Notes under the pieces: model-generated
What the model saw: only the letters and a program-made list of their open reading frames with translations
Database searches by the model: none
What the model was told of the DNA's origin: nothing
Assembly (NCBI GenBank): GCA_012064385.1
Contig: QRDG01000846.1
Coordinates: 496,001 to 560,000 of the forward strand
Reading direction: 5' to 3'
Length of the DNA stretch: 64,000 bases
Source: Puccinellia tenuiflora
Lineage: Eukaryota > Streptophyta > Magnoliopsida > Poales > Poaceae
Shown here: in pieces, positions 1 through 9,786 of the stretch
How positions within the stretch are numbered: position 1 is the first letter of the stretch
How the letters are laid out: the number at the start of each line of letters is the position of its first letter
Program-made: the position numbers and the translations under genes

Positions 1-35
1 ATAGCTCCAAGTCGTCGCAGGCTGACAACTCGGCG

Positions 36-237
36 CTTGGGGGCTACTCGTGCAAAAGTTTTTGGTCTAAGGACCCGACAGACAGTAAATTAGCAGCCCC
101 GAGTCCTAGTAGAGCTAAGGACCCAGTGCTTGGGGGCTACAGTGTGCAAATTTTTTCTATATAGCAATTGAGTTCAGTTTCAAATCAAAGCACCTATCCT
201 AGTCACAAGTCACCACAGACAGGTGCTTGGGGGCTAC
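36..237 (+). repeat. three spaced copies of a PPT-like CTTGGGGGCTAC motif
   Basis: The 12-base motif CTTGGGGGCTAC occurs at 36-47, 129-140 and 226-237, about 93 and 97 bases apart. A related TTCGGGGGCTAC at 3093-3104 directly precedes the 3' LTR. The three left copies therefore look like duplicated polypurine tracts placed about 2.9 kb upstream of the used one. The third copy overlaps the 3' end of the last exon of the antisense gene. Confidence 0.6.
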
Positions 238-2557
238 TGGGATAGGATGATGCTAGCAAGGCATATAAGGTGAAGTCAGAAAAGCTTACTTCATGAACCA
301 TATGGAGAGACCTAAGAGCCACTTGTTCTTCATCCTTCAACCTCGCTGATTGATCGTTCAAGTCAACCGCTTCAGCATAAGCTTCAGAAAATGACATGTT
401 ATCAGCTACTCGAAGTCGGCTGTAATCAGTTGACGACTTGATCTTGATGGACGGAGAGGCTGCAGGAGTCGGCTTCACCGGAGCCGGGTGAACTTGAGGC
501 GCAATATCAGGAGTCCCAGTCCCAGAGGTGGGCTGGGCTATTGTTGGAGTCGTTGCCCGAGTCCTTGAAGGGGACTCGGGGATGGTTGGAGTTGTCGCTG
601 TACCAGCAGATGCAGCAATGGAAGGACCTGTCCTTGCGCTTGTAGTCTCGGAAGCCGAAGGAGGTGCAGGTCCACGACCGGAGGTGGCATCAGCCATGCC
701 TGGGAGCTTGGTTATTTTAGCACAAGGCCGAGCCCTGAAATACACAAAGATAGAAGTCAGCACCAGAATTAGTGAAAAGGGAAAAAGCAGAAGTCATTTG
801 AATGCAAGTATAGAAACAAAGGAATCTTACCCAACATTGGTCTCCAGGTCCAAGGAGGCCTGAGAGTCTGAAGAGGGCATTGACATCCCAGAGTGGTAGG
901 AGTCGTCCTTGTGGGGAGGAGAAGCTGATTTCCGCTGGTGCGAGACTGGCAGAGGCTCAGGAGCATCTGCAGGCCCGTCGGAGCGCAGCTTCCTCTTTCT
1001 GGCGGCGATAACACTCTGCACGTGTTCTTCAGGCTTAGTAGGAGAGCGAGAGGACCCAAGGACTCGTGAGAGTGGTACCTTGGGAACAGCCTCTCGAGAG
1101 CCATTATTGTTTGAGGCTGGAGAAGAGGAGGAGTGACTCCTAGCTGAGGACTCCGCAGATATTGATGGCTGAGCAGCAGCAGAGGTAGTGTCAGCTTGTC
1201 TAGTGACGGGAGCCTCTGGAGAGGACTCGTCGTCGTCAATTTCCTCCACAATGGGAGCCTCCTGAGAGGACTCCTCTTCATCAGCATTTTCGGTTGGAGC
1301 CTCTGGCGAGGACTCCTCATCGGCAGCATCATCTTCAATGGGAGCCCCCTGGGAGGACTCCTCATCAGCATCATCAGTGTCTTCTGCCACAGTAGTTTGA
1401 TCTGTGGCAGGAGTCTCTTCTTCAGCCTCAGCCTCAGCTTCAGCTTTGTTCTTAGTACCAGCTCCAGAGGCCGGCTTCCAGAAGGAGTCGGTGAGCTGCA
1501 ACAGAGTCAACAAAAGTGAGTCAGTAAGCGGTACAAGAAAGATCAAAGTAGAGATAAAGTAGAGAATGATACTTACATCAGGAGCTGGGTTGGTGGAGCA
1601 AAATGGCTGGAGCCCAAAGTGGGCTTGGTCCTTCACCGGTTTCCCAGTCAACTTTTTGATAAGTCGACCAAGTTCGGGTCCATCAGACAGCTGCTCCGTA
1701 ACTCGGAGGTCATCACCAGCGCACCTAGTATATGAGCAGATCAGCCGAGTCCTCGGACTCAGAGGCTGGATTCTCCAAGTCGTCCAGCAGCGGACCAGAT
1801 CCATATTCTCCAAGTTGTGAGATAAGAGGGCCCGGATTCGAGTGATTAGAGACTCGACTCTTGGTCGGGCGGCCTCTGGGCACCTAGCTTTCATAAGAGG
1901 AGTCGCCCGGAGGCGGTCCTCAGAGAACAAGGGAAGTTTTGGTTCATTGGCAGGGGAGGTGTCCTTGCAATAGAAGAAGGTTTTTTGCCAATCTTTGATG
2001 CGATTGGGAAAGACTGGTTTAGGGAAGACAGAGTTGAGGCGCCGTTGAAGAGCGACGGCGCCACATTGGAGAAGAGGGCCCCCAGAGGTTTCGGGCTGAG
2101 GGTTGCAGTAGAAAAGTTCGAGCCAGAGATTGATATCGGGCTTGATTTGGAGATAGTCCTCACACAAGGTCACAAAGTTGGAAAGGGTGAGAATGGAATT
2201 AGGAGCCAGATCATGAATCCGCAGCTCATAGAGTTCGAGGAGCTGGCGGAAGAAAAGATCGCCGGGGGGAGAAAATCCGCGGAACAGGTGCTCCACGAAG
2301 ACAACCACTTCGCCCTTAGCGGGAGAGGGAACAACCTCATCCCCTGGGGCCCGAGCTTGAGCACTAGAAGGAATCAAACCTGAGAGCCTATGAGTCTTCA
2401 ATTGCTCCGCCGTGACCATAGATCCACCCCAATCGGCGGAAATCGATCGCTTGGAGGAGGGTTTCGCGGCGGCGGCGGCCGCGGCGGCGATGTCCACCGT
2501 CCTGCTCGACGAGGATGCCTTGGCCTTGGATGCAGTCTTTGCGCGCTTGGGAGCCAT
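203..2557 (-). CDS. spliced antisense gene of Tat element, putative gypsy-type transposon protein (PF04195-like)
   Basis: The gene starts at the ATG at 2557 and reads MAPKRAKT, a basic nuclear-signal-like start. It has three inferred exons: 1577-2557, 831-1495 and 203-734. Intron 1 (1496-1576, 81 bp) has a GTAAGT donor and TTGCAG acceptor; it is a multiple of three without a stop, so it could be retained. Intron 2 (735-830, 96 bp) has GTAAGA and TTTCAG, and splicing it avoids an immediate stop. The joined frame is 726 codons (725 aa). Residues about 75-200 (around HDLAPNSILTLSNFV and LWLELFYC) resemble the domain Pfam calls putative gypsy type transposon. Exon 2 carries acidic ESSxEAP repeats; exon 3 is Ser/Thr/Pro-rich. 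Function is unknown. Family call is from memory; splicing is inferred. Confidence 0.7.
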
Positions 2558-2660
2558 GGCGTGCGGGCAGTGTGTGCTGGGCGCGGGAAGAGATGGGCGC
2601 GAAGAGAAGGAGAGATTTTGAGCTGAAGGGGCAAGTGAGGTTTAAGACCTAACCCTTCGG

Positions 2661-2670
2661 TATTTATAAA
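2661..2670 (-). promoter_or_regulatory. TATA box of the antisense gene
   Basis: On the minus strand the sequence reads CTTTATAAATACC, a canonical plant TATA context, about 104 bases upstream of the antisense ATG at 2557. This predicts a start site near 2635 and a 5' UTR of roughly 75 bases. It points to a promoter independent of the LTR. Confidence 0.55.
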
Positions 2671-3092
2671 GAGGGTAAAACCCTAAAGAGTTACAGTGCA
2701 GGTCTACAGTAAGCTGTGGATAACGTTTCACTATTAGCCGTTCAGTGGTTAACAGATAGAAAGGGCATAGCGCAGAAAAGTTAAAGTCACAGAAGTGGAA
2801 GAAGCCGGCTTGTCCCAGAGTGGCGAGTCCTGTGGCAGTGAAGATCAAATTGTCTAGTCCTTGTTCGCAAGAGTCACAGCAGACCCGGCCAGCATGTGCA
2901 AGGGCAAGGGTGACGACTAGAACAAGGAAAAGAGGATAGACTCATCCTTGTTTATGTCTTATGTTTTATGCAGGAATTCATCTTGGAGCTAGCAGCAAGC
3001 GACTTTGGAGCCTGTGGCTCAAGTGGAAGGAGTCGACCCAGGGAGTCGAACTAACAAGTCAGAGGAAGCCGCCAAGCTGCGCCCAAGATAAA
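2671..3092. other. non-coding spacer between antisense gene and 3' LTR
   Basis: No coding region is supported here. The stretch belongs to the 3' internal part of the Tat element and would hold upstream control sequence for the antisense gene. Confidence 0.5.
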
Positions 3093-3104
3093 TTCGGGGG
3101 CTAC
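3093..3104 (+). other. polypurine tract of the Tat element
   Basis: TTCGGGGGCTAC lies directly in front of the LTR start TGATGGGG. Position and purine content fit the primer site for plus-strand DNA synthesis. Confidence 0.65.
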
Positions 3105-3666
3105 TGATGGGGGGATACTTTATAGGTAGGCCCATGGACCCGGAAAGTAGACCCGCCAAGACCAAGAAGGCCAACGCCGAGTCACGAGGCAAGTCACATG
3201 GGCTGGGCTGGAGACAAGCCGACCAAGGCCCGTGTGGAGAAAGAGGCTCGTCCAAAGAAGGAGTCCAAGTGCAACCCGGAGTCTAACTTGGAAGACCAAG
3301 ACGTAGAGTAGGACTCCGTGTTCTAGTGTGACTCGGTATAGCCTGTAAGTCCAGAGACCCGGCAGCCTTTATAAGCAGGGTCCTGGACCTTAGATAGATG
3401 AGTTCGGAGAGACGAGTTCAACCAGTAGAGAGAAACCCTAGCCACCAGAGAGAAGTCGCCGGCTCCTGAGTTGTGGGAGTCGGGCCCTTGTAATCGAGAT
3501 ATAATCAGGAGCAATAACATAGAAGCAGGAAGTAGGTCTTTACCTTGAATCAGAGGGGCCGAACCTGGGTAAATCCTTGTTCCTTGGCGAGATTAACCGT
3601 TCCTACATACTTCAATCACCAATGGCCCCAGAACTCATCTTCCCTGAGGAAGAACTTGCCGTGACA
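3105..3666 (+). repeat. 3' LTR of the Tat-type element
   Basis: It starts TGATGGGG right after the PPT-like tract and ends ...CCGTGACA, about 562 bp. It contains a TATA-like TTTATAAG near 3369, and R/U5-like sequence follows. The right boundary is set from the TG...CA rule and from the point where minus-strand copia sequence resumes. The partner LTR is outside the window, so the end may be off by some bases. Confidence 0.6.
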
Positions 3667-3708
3667 ACCCCACGACACCATGCAAATACCCGAACGCCTA
3701 AGAGCTAC

Positions 3709-3727
3709 TTCTCCCCCTTTGGCATCA
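3709..3727 (-). other. PPT-like tract of the Sirevirus
   Basis: On the minus strand the sequence reads TGCCAAAGGGGGAGAAG. The plus-strand Sirevirus has nearly the same sequence at 44404-44420, about 165 bases before its true PPT and 3' LTR. That supports a nearby but missing 3' LTR here. Confidence 0.55.
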
Positions 3728-3774
3728 AGATACCAAAAAGGGAAAAGAGCGAAACTAAACACGTCCCACAAAGA

Positions 3775-5621
3775 TCACTTTGACGCCGTGGCCTCGGACT
3801 CCTCCTCCTCCTCCTCACTGTCTTCATCCTCAGGCACGTCGATAGTCCAATCCACAAACTTGCTGTTCCAGTGCTTGCAGCGAACAAGGGGCTGAATCTG
3901 CTGCTCAGGTGGAGGTGGAGGCATCTGAAGATGATCCATGATCTGTTGTTGATTCTGCAATATAAGGCGGCGCTCGGCGTAGCCATGATAATTCTCCTTG
4001 TGGATGGCCACATTCATACACAAAATCTTCTCTATAGCACGCTTGATCCATGAACTCTTAGGGCGAGCCGCACCCTCAGAAGATGAGCCCTCAGGAGCAC
4101 TAGGAGGGACACGAGACGCGGGGGGAGCACGACGGGCTGAAGAGGCACCACGAGTGAGATGAGCGGCCTTCCGGTTCAATTTGACCCTTCCATGAGTCTC
4201 ACGGGTAAGCTCCACATCGGGGTCAGTAACATCATCAGAAAACGGATACTTGGCCTTGATGAGTTTCATCACATAAGGTGCATAAGGAGGCACCTTCTTG
4301 TTGATCATAGAATCATACATCTCGTCGAAGATATAGTCCATAACGTCCACAGGGTTCGCATTGGGGCGAAGAGTACCCTGAGTAGCTGTCTCATGGGCAA
4401 AGTGAAGAAGATTCACAAGCCCACCACGAATATCATCATTGTTACCTGCACTTGGAGCAATGGACTCCCAGAACATGCGCAAGAGAATGTCATTGAGAGG
4501 AAGGAGGCCGGAGGTGCTCCCAACCTTGCTCTCATCACTATAGAGATCCTTCAGCTGAGCCTTGTCATAAGAAGATCCAATGAGATGCATGCGAGACCCC
4601 TCATTGAGAATGGAGCCAGAAAAACGGTAACCAAGAATGGCAGCAAACTCCCTGAAGTTGGAGGTGAGCATATGGGTGTCGGACATCCAAGTCATTCCAA
4701 TGTTCACATCCGAGTCAAACACTACGGTCGCATAAAACTGCTGGATCATGGTGACATTGTAGTTGCACTCAGTATCCATCAGACGCCTCAGTCCCAAGCA
4801 GTCCACAACCCGGATAGCAGTCCCAAAGTAATCTTCCTTCTTCATTAGGTGATCAAAGTCAATAGCCTTCATAGGGCAAACCCTATTCTTTTCAGACATG
4901 GCCATATACACTTCCTTGAAGAGGATCTCCTGCTCATGGCACCAAAAGCAATTGTCAATCTCCAGATCATGAGGCTCTGCATAAAAATCCGTCTTGCGCC
5001 ATTCAATGAACTCGGACTTCCTCATATCACTGAGAACCACCTGCACAGCCTTCTTCTTCTTGCGCTGCCTGTCAAGCTGAGAGCGGCGTGAGGCCAAGGT
5101 CTCCTGGTCTGACTCAGAATCAAACTCGATGTCTTGAGGGCGAGGACTGCTACGAGGAGTGCGAGAGGCCGCACGCTTGGTGCGTAAACGAGAGTGACTC
5201 GAACCTGCAAAGGAAGCATAGATAGATGGGCAAGCAAAGGTAAGCACTCGTGTCCGGTGGCTAAAAAAGAAATAGTGGTGAAGAGAAAGTAGCAAAATTT
5301 GGCAGGCTCATACCGGAAATTCCGGCCCAAGGGCGGAATTTCCGGCCCCCGGAAATTCCGGCCAAGGGGCGGAAGTTCCGGACGGGCGGAATTTCCGGCC
5401 GCTACACACCGGAAGTTCCGGCCTTGTGTAGCGAACGGAAATTCCATTGAATCCTAACCAAATTGTAATCTACTTTCAAAACACTACTACACACAGAGAG
5501 AACCTAGCCTAGATGCACACTCCTACCAATAGAAACTAGCAAATACCATCTAAATCACCTAGGTTAAACGAATTTTGAGTTCGTCCTAGATTCAAAATTA
5601 GAGGTATTTACCGGCGTCCAT
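3775..5621 (-). CDS. spliced gene downstream of copia pol, putative plant transposon protein (PF20167-like)
   Basis: Exon 1 is ten bases (5612-5621, ATGGACGCCG). The intron 5205-5611 has a GTAAATA donor and TTTGCAG acceptor. Exon 2 runs 5204-3775. The joined frame is 480 codons (479 aa), starting MDAGSSHSRLRTKR. The middle (around FYATVVFDSDVNIGMTWMSD and LLRMFWESIAP) resembles the plant transposon protein domain listed in Pfam as PF20167. The tail is strongly acidic (DEDSEEEEEE). It is in sense with pol, in the position of the env-like ORF of some Sireviruses, but I see no convincing signal peptide or transmembrane segment in the spliced product. An unspliced reading would add a hydrophobic stretch from the intron, probably an artefact. 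The frame is intact while gag-pol is broken. Function unknown. Confidence 0.65.
5313..5446. repeat. CCGGAAATTCCGG palindrome array inside the intron
   Basis: At least four near-perfect copies of the palindrome CCGGAA(A/G)TTCCGG lie in the intron of the gene at 3775-5621. The copy at 5409-5423 is bracketed by GCTACACA and TGTGTAGC, giving a longer hairpin at 5401-5432. The same palindrome family fills the element's LTR (13066-13745). One more copy, CCGGATATTCCGG, is at 5840-5852. Confidence 0.85.
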
Positions 5622-6384
5622 GGCGAAAAGTGAGCGGAGGAGAAGGATCCCCTCGTCGAGGAGATGCAGATCCGGCAAAAAAACGGAAGATTCCGGGGCG
5701 GAGGCGGCCCGGGGGAGGTCGGCCGGCGGTGGGTGCTCCCGGGCGGAGAGAGAAGAAGAGGGGCGCGGGGGTGGAAGAACTGCTCGTGAAGAGCGAGTTC
5801 ACCCCGCGGCCCAGGTAAAAAGGTGCCCGGTCACTTAGACCGGATATTCCGGCCAGGGGGCGGAATTTCCAGCCTGCCGCCAGAGAGACTTCCAGGATCA
5901 AATGCCACACACAAAAACTGGACACGAGTGATAGAAAGCAATGGTTCAGGGATAAGTTGGGGCTTAGGACAAGATATCAAACTGTCTTAATATGGTACGA
6001 CACTCATGTTTGCAAGATGCAAAGGTGAAAGGCCAAGCATGAGTGATTTTCCATAGCACGCACATAGTGACACATATAGGTCTAGAAAAACCAAATAAAC
6101 ACCAAATAAGAAGCAACTCCTCACCGAGGAGGTCGGTGGCCTAGGCCACCATATATGAGCAAGGAGAGTGAGACACCGCGAAGATATATCTTGGGTTCTC
6201 ACTCAAAACTCATCATTTAAGCTCACAATTCATGAAATTGAATATAGAGTAGACAAATGAAATCATTAATATAGGCATCATGGGGGGAGGGAGAGCCCAA
6301 TAGTTAGGACAACACTCCCCCTAAATTCATGCCTACACCTAAATCAAGATAGAAGTTGAAACTATAGGTGTGTATGCAAGATGG
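5622..6384. other. non-coding region between copia RNase H and downstream gene
   Basis: No supported coding region. It should include the 5' UTR and promoter of the downstream minus-strand gene; the part next to its ATG (5622-5830) is very GC-rich. A PPT-like AGGGGGAG (minus strand) is at about 6313-6323. A short palindrome GGTGGCCTAGGCCACC is at 6135-6150. Confidence 0.5.
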
Positions 6385-7062
6385 TCAAGCAAAACTCCTC
6401 GAATCCACGATATTTAGCTCACTCCTCAAATAAGTTAATCTTGCTTCATAAAGTGGCTCCGTGAAAATGTCGGCAAGTTGGTCTTTGGTTGGCACATATG
6501 CTAGCTCAATGTCTCCACGGGCAACATGATCTCGAATGAAATGATGACGAATCTCAATATGCTTGGTCCTTGAGTGTTGCACCGGGTTGTAGGCGATCTT
6601 GATAGCACTCTCATTGTCACACAAAAGAGGCACTTTGTCACAATTGACACCGTATTCCTTTAAAGTTTGCCTCATCCATAACAATTGAGTGCAAGCACTA
6701 GCGGCGGCCACATACTCGGCTTCGGCGGTGGAGAGAGAAATACAATTTTGCTTCTTAGAAGACCAACTCACCAAGGACCTACCAAGGAATTGGCATGCCC
6801 CGGAAGTTGATTTCCTATCATCTTGATCACCGTCCCAATCCGAATCCGTGAACCCGCGAAGAGTGAAAGAAGAATCCCTTGGGTACCACAAACCAAACCT
6901 TGGGGTATGAACTAAATATCGTAGGATTCTCTTGACCGCCAACATGTGGATTTCTTTAGGATCCGCTTGATACCTTGCACACACACCTACACTCAACACA
7001 ATATCGGGTCTAGATGCACAAAGGTAAAGCAACGAACCTATCATGGAGCGGTAGAGCTTTTA
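6385..7062 (-). pseudogene. copia RNase H domain, after a nonsense codon
   Basis: The reading frame continues from RT but is cut by a TAA at 7060-7062, in a position consistent with a Gln-to-stop change; downstream the frame stays open to 6385. RNase H signatures are visible: FTDSDWDGD (first Asp), STAEAEYVA (Glu), LLCDNESA (second Asp) and RTKHIEIRHHFIRD. The nonsense codon would separate RNase H from RT. Confidence 0.85.
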
Positions 7063-9105
7063 ATCCACATCTATACCCTTTGGGTTAAGTTGTAGATGGC
7101 ATTTGGTATCCATAGGTGTCTTCTTCTCCTTAGCATCGGCCATATTAAACTGCTTGAGCATGTCTTGAATGTACTTTGCTTGGCTAATGAAAGTTCCTCC
7201 TCTCAATTGCTTGATCTCAAATCCAAGGAAGAACTTCAACTCACCCATCATAGACATCTCAAACCTAACGGTCATAAGCTTTGAAAATGCATCATTAAAA
7301 GCTTTGTTAGATGAGCCAAATATAATATCATCAACATATAGTTGGCATACGAAAAGCTCCCCTTTAACCCTCTTAGTAAAAAGAGTGGGATCAATTTGCC
7401 CAACTTTAAATCCACGGTCTAACAATAACTCTCTAAGGTGCTCATACCACGCACGTGGTGCTTGTTTAAGTCCATAGAGCGCCTTATCAAGCTTGTAGAC
7501 ATGGTTAGGGAAGTTGGGGTCCTCGAACCCCGAGGGTTGCTTAACGAACACCAACTCCTTTAAGGGACCATTAAGAAAGGCACTTTTAACATCCATTTGT
7601 TGCAATTTAAAGTTATAACGGGATGCATAAGCAAGAAGGATACGGATGGACTCAAGGCGAGCCACGGGAGCATAGGTCTCTCCAAAATCAATGCCTTCAA
7701 CTTGAGAGTACCCTTGAGCCACCAATCTAGCCTTGTTCCTCACAACCATGCCATGCTCATCTTGCTTGTTCTTGAAAATCCACTTTGTGCCAATGACATT
7801 GCGGCACTCCTTTGGCTTCTCAACTAGCTTCCACACTTTATTGCGCTCGAAATTGTTGAGCTCTTCATGCATGGCTAGCAACCAATCCGGATCTTCAAGG
7901 GCTTCGGACACTTTCTTCGGTTCCACCATGGCAATATGAGCTTGATGATCACTAAAGTTTGCCAATTGCCTCCGGGTGGACACTTTGCCTCCCACATCAC
8001 CAATAACCTTCTCAAGAATATGTTCACGAAGTTCCATGGTTCTTGCAACTCTAGCTCGACGACGGGCTTCGATATCCTCATTGCATCTTGGAGGTATCAC
8101 TTGATCATCTTGATCATTGGAGTCCCCGTCTTGACCGGAAGGTTGACCTTGATCATTACTAGATGCGTCTTCAACCTTTGAAGAAGAAGATGATTGAGCA
8201 AGGTATTGATCATGGCTAGCATCATGGATAGGAGAGTTGAGCTCTTGCATAGCAACTTGATCAAGGGGTTGAGGGTCTTCAACTTGTTCTTGGGTTGGTG
8301 CAATAGGCTCTTCATTAGCTTGATTTTCTTGAGTAGATGAAGGCTCCACTTGAGTAGAGCATTGTCCTTCTAGATCTGCCACAAGGGGTTCCTCAATGGG
8401 GCGGGAAAATCCCACACCCATTCTTCTTATGGATTCTTGAGGAATTACATCATCTACATCGGAAACATGAAATTGCGCCACTTGGGAGCCGTTATTTTCC
8501 TCGAACACCACAATACAAGATTCTATGATACGCCGTGTGGCTTTATCATAGATTCTATAAGTGTGGGATTCGGCACCGTAACCAACAAATATACCCTCTA
8601 GAGATTTAGATTCGAATTTAGTTAAGCGACAACCTTTGATCAAATAGAAACACTTACAACCGAAGACACGGAAGTAGGAGATGTTAGGTTTGTTGCCGGG
8701 GAGAATCTCATAGGGAGTCTTATTCAACCCTTTGCGGAAGTAGAGCCGGTTGGAGGAGTGACAAGCCGTGGAAATAGCCTCCGCCCAAAAAGTCAACGGA
8801 GTCTTAAACTCCGCTAACATGGACCTTGCTATATCCATAAGAGTCCGGTTCTTCCTCTCGGCTACACCATTTTGTTGAGGGGTATAAGTTGCGGAATATT
8901 GATGACGAATGCCCTCTTCACTAAGAAACTCATTGAGTGTGTAATTCTTGAACTCGGAGCCATTATCACTTCTAATTGCCAATATGGGGACATTGTGTTG
9001 ACGTTGCATTTCAATGGAGAAGTCGATGAAGGTTTGTTGGGTCTCACTCTTCGACTTGAAGAAATAAACCCAAGTAAATCTTGAATAGTCATCAACAATC
9101 ACCAA
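7063..9105 (-). pseudogene. copia integrase core and reverse transcriptase
   Basis: About 680 residues stay open. The integrase core shows the second Asp in IRSDNGSEF (residue about 47) and the catalytic Glu in NGVAERKNRTL (about 83). A long Ser/Gln/Asp-rich linker follows (about 240-350). RT starts near residue 405 (DWLLAMHEELNNFERN), contains QQMDVKSAFLNGP (Asp about 505) and the catalytic YVDDI (590-594). The first integrase Asp lies in the preceding, frameshifted segment (HVDLFG). The upstream frameshift near 9100-9110 and the stop at 7060 make the polyprotein non-functional. Confidence 0.9.
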
Positions 9106-9777
9106 GCAATACTTCTTCCACCAAGACTAGCTTCGGGAACGGCACCAAAAAGATCCACATGGAGGAGCTCCAAGATCCTCTTGGATGAAATAATAGTCTT
9201 GGACGGATGGGGAGAATCATGCATCTTTCCTTCAACACAAGCCCTACAAACACGATCTTTGGCAAAAGAGACATCTTCTTTTAGTCCGAGAATGTGGCCA
9301 CCCTTGTGGAGACTTTGCAAAGTTCTCATGTTGACATGGGCTAGGCGGCGATGCCACAACCAACCCTTGTCGGCCTTTCCGAATAGGCACATCGAATTTG
9401 AAGTGGTTTGCCCCGAAAAGTCAACCACAAACAAATCATCCTCGACGTACCCAACGAAAGCGACCTTTAGAGTCTTGCTCCACAAGAGTACCACAACATC
9501 AATATCAAAGAAGACGGCGAAACCCATCTTATTAAGTGCACGAACGGAAAGTAAATTAAAACCAAGGTCTTTGACAAGCATGACATTCGCTAAGGTGATA
9601 TCCTTAGCGACTACCACCTTGCCAAAGCCCAATACCTTTGATTTTGATCGATCTCCATAAGTGACGGTTGCTTCATTTAGATTTGGTCTCAACTCCGTCA
9701 TCAACTCCTTGCTTCCGGTCATATGTTTTGTGCATCCACTATCAAGCACCCATTTTGACCCACCGGAAGCATAGTCC
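9099..9777 (-). pseudogene. copia protease and GAG-pre-integrase domain
   Basis: The segment reads VLDSGCTKHMTG, the plant copia protease active site (D-S-G-C). The pre-integrase zinc region follows: LWHRRLAHVNM, then CRACVEGK, an HHCC arrangement. It ends with HVDLFGAVPEAS, which carries the first integrase Asp. A TAG at 9777-9779 lies just upstream of the protease in its own frame. The frame is lost near 9100, where the integrase core continues in another frame. Confidence 0.85.
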
Positions 9778-9786
9778 TACAAGAGA

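Larger units (their letters stand above)
1..3666 (+). mobile_element. Ty3/gypsy Tat-type LTR retrotransposon, 3' part
   Basis: The 3' end of a plus-strand gypsy element runs in from outside the window. The sequence shows a purine-rich PPT-like tract ending at 3104, a TG...CA LTR from 3105 to about 3666, and an antisense gene between the missing pol and the 3' LTR. Antisense ORFs in exactly this position are established for the grass Tat lineage (Grande/RIRE2-like). The right edge abuts the 3' non-coding region of a minus-strand copia element, so this element probably inserted into that copia. The 5' LTR, gag-pol and left TSD lie outside the window and cannot be checked. Confidence 0.75.

Noticed and set aside
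3105..3666. reading the Tat LTR as the 5' LTR of a minus-strand element
   Set aside because: The PPT-like tract lies on its left and the TATA-like and R/U5-like signals run left to right, which fits a plus-strand 3' LTR.
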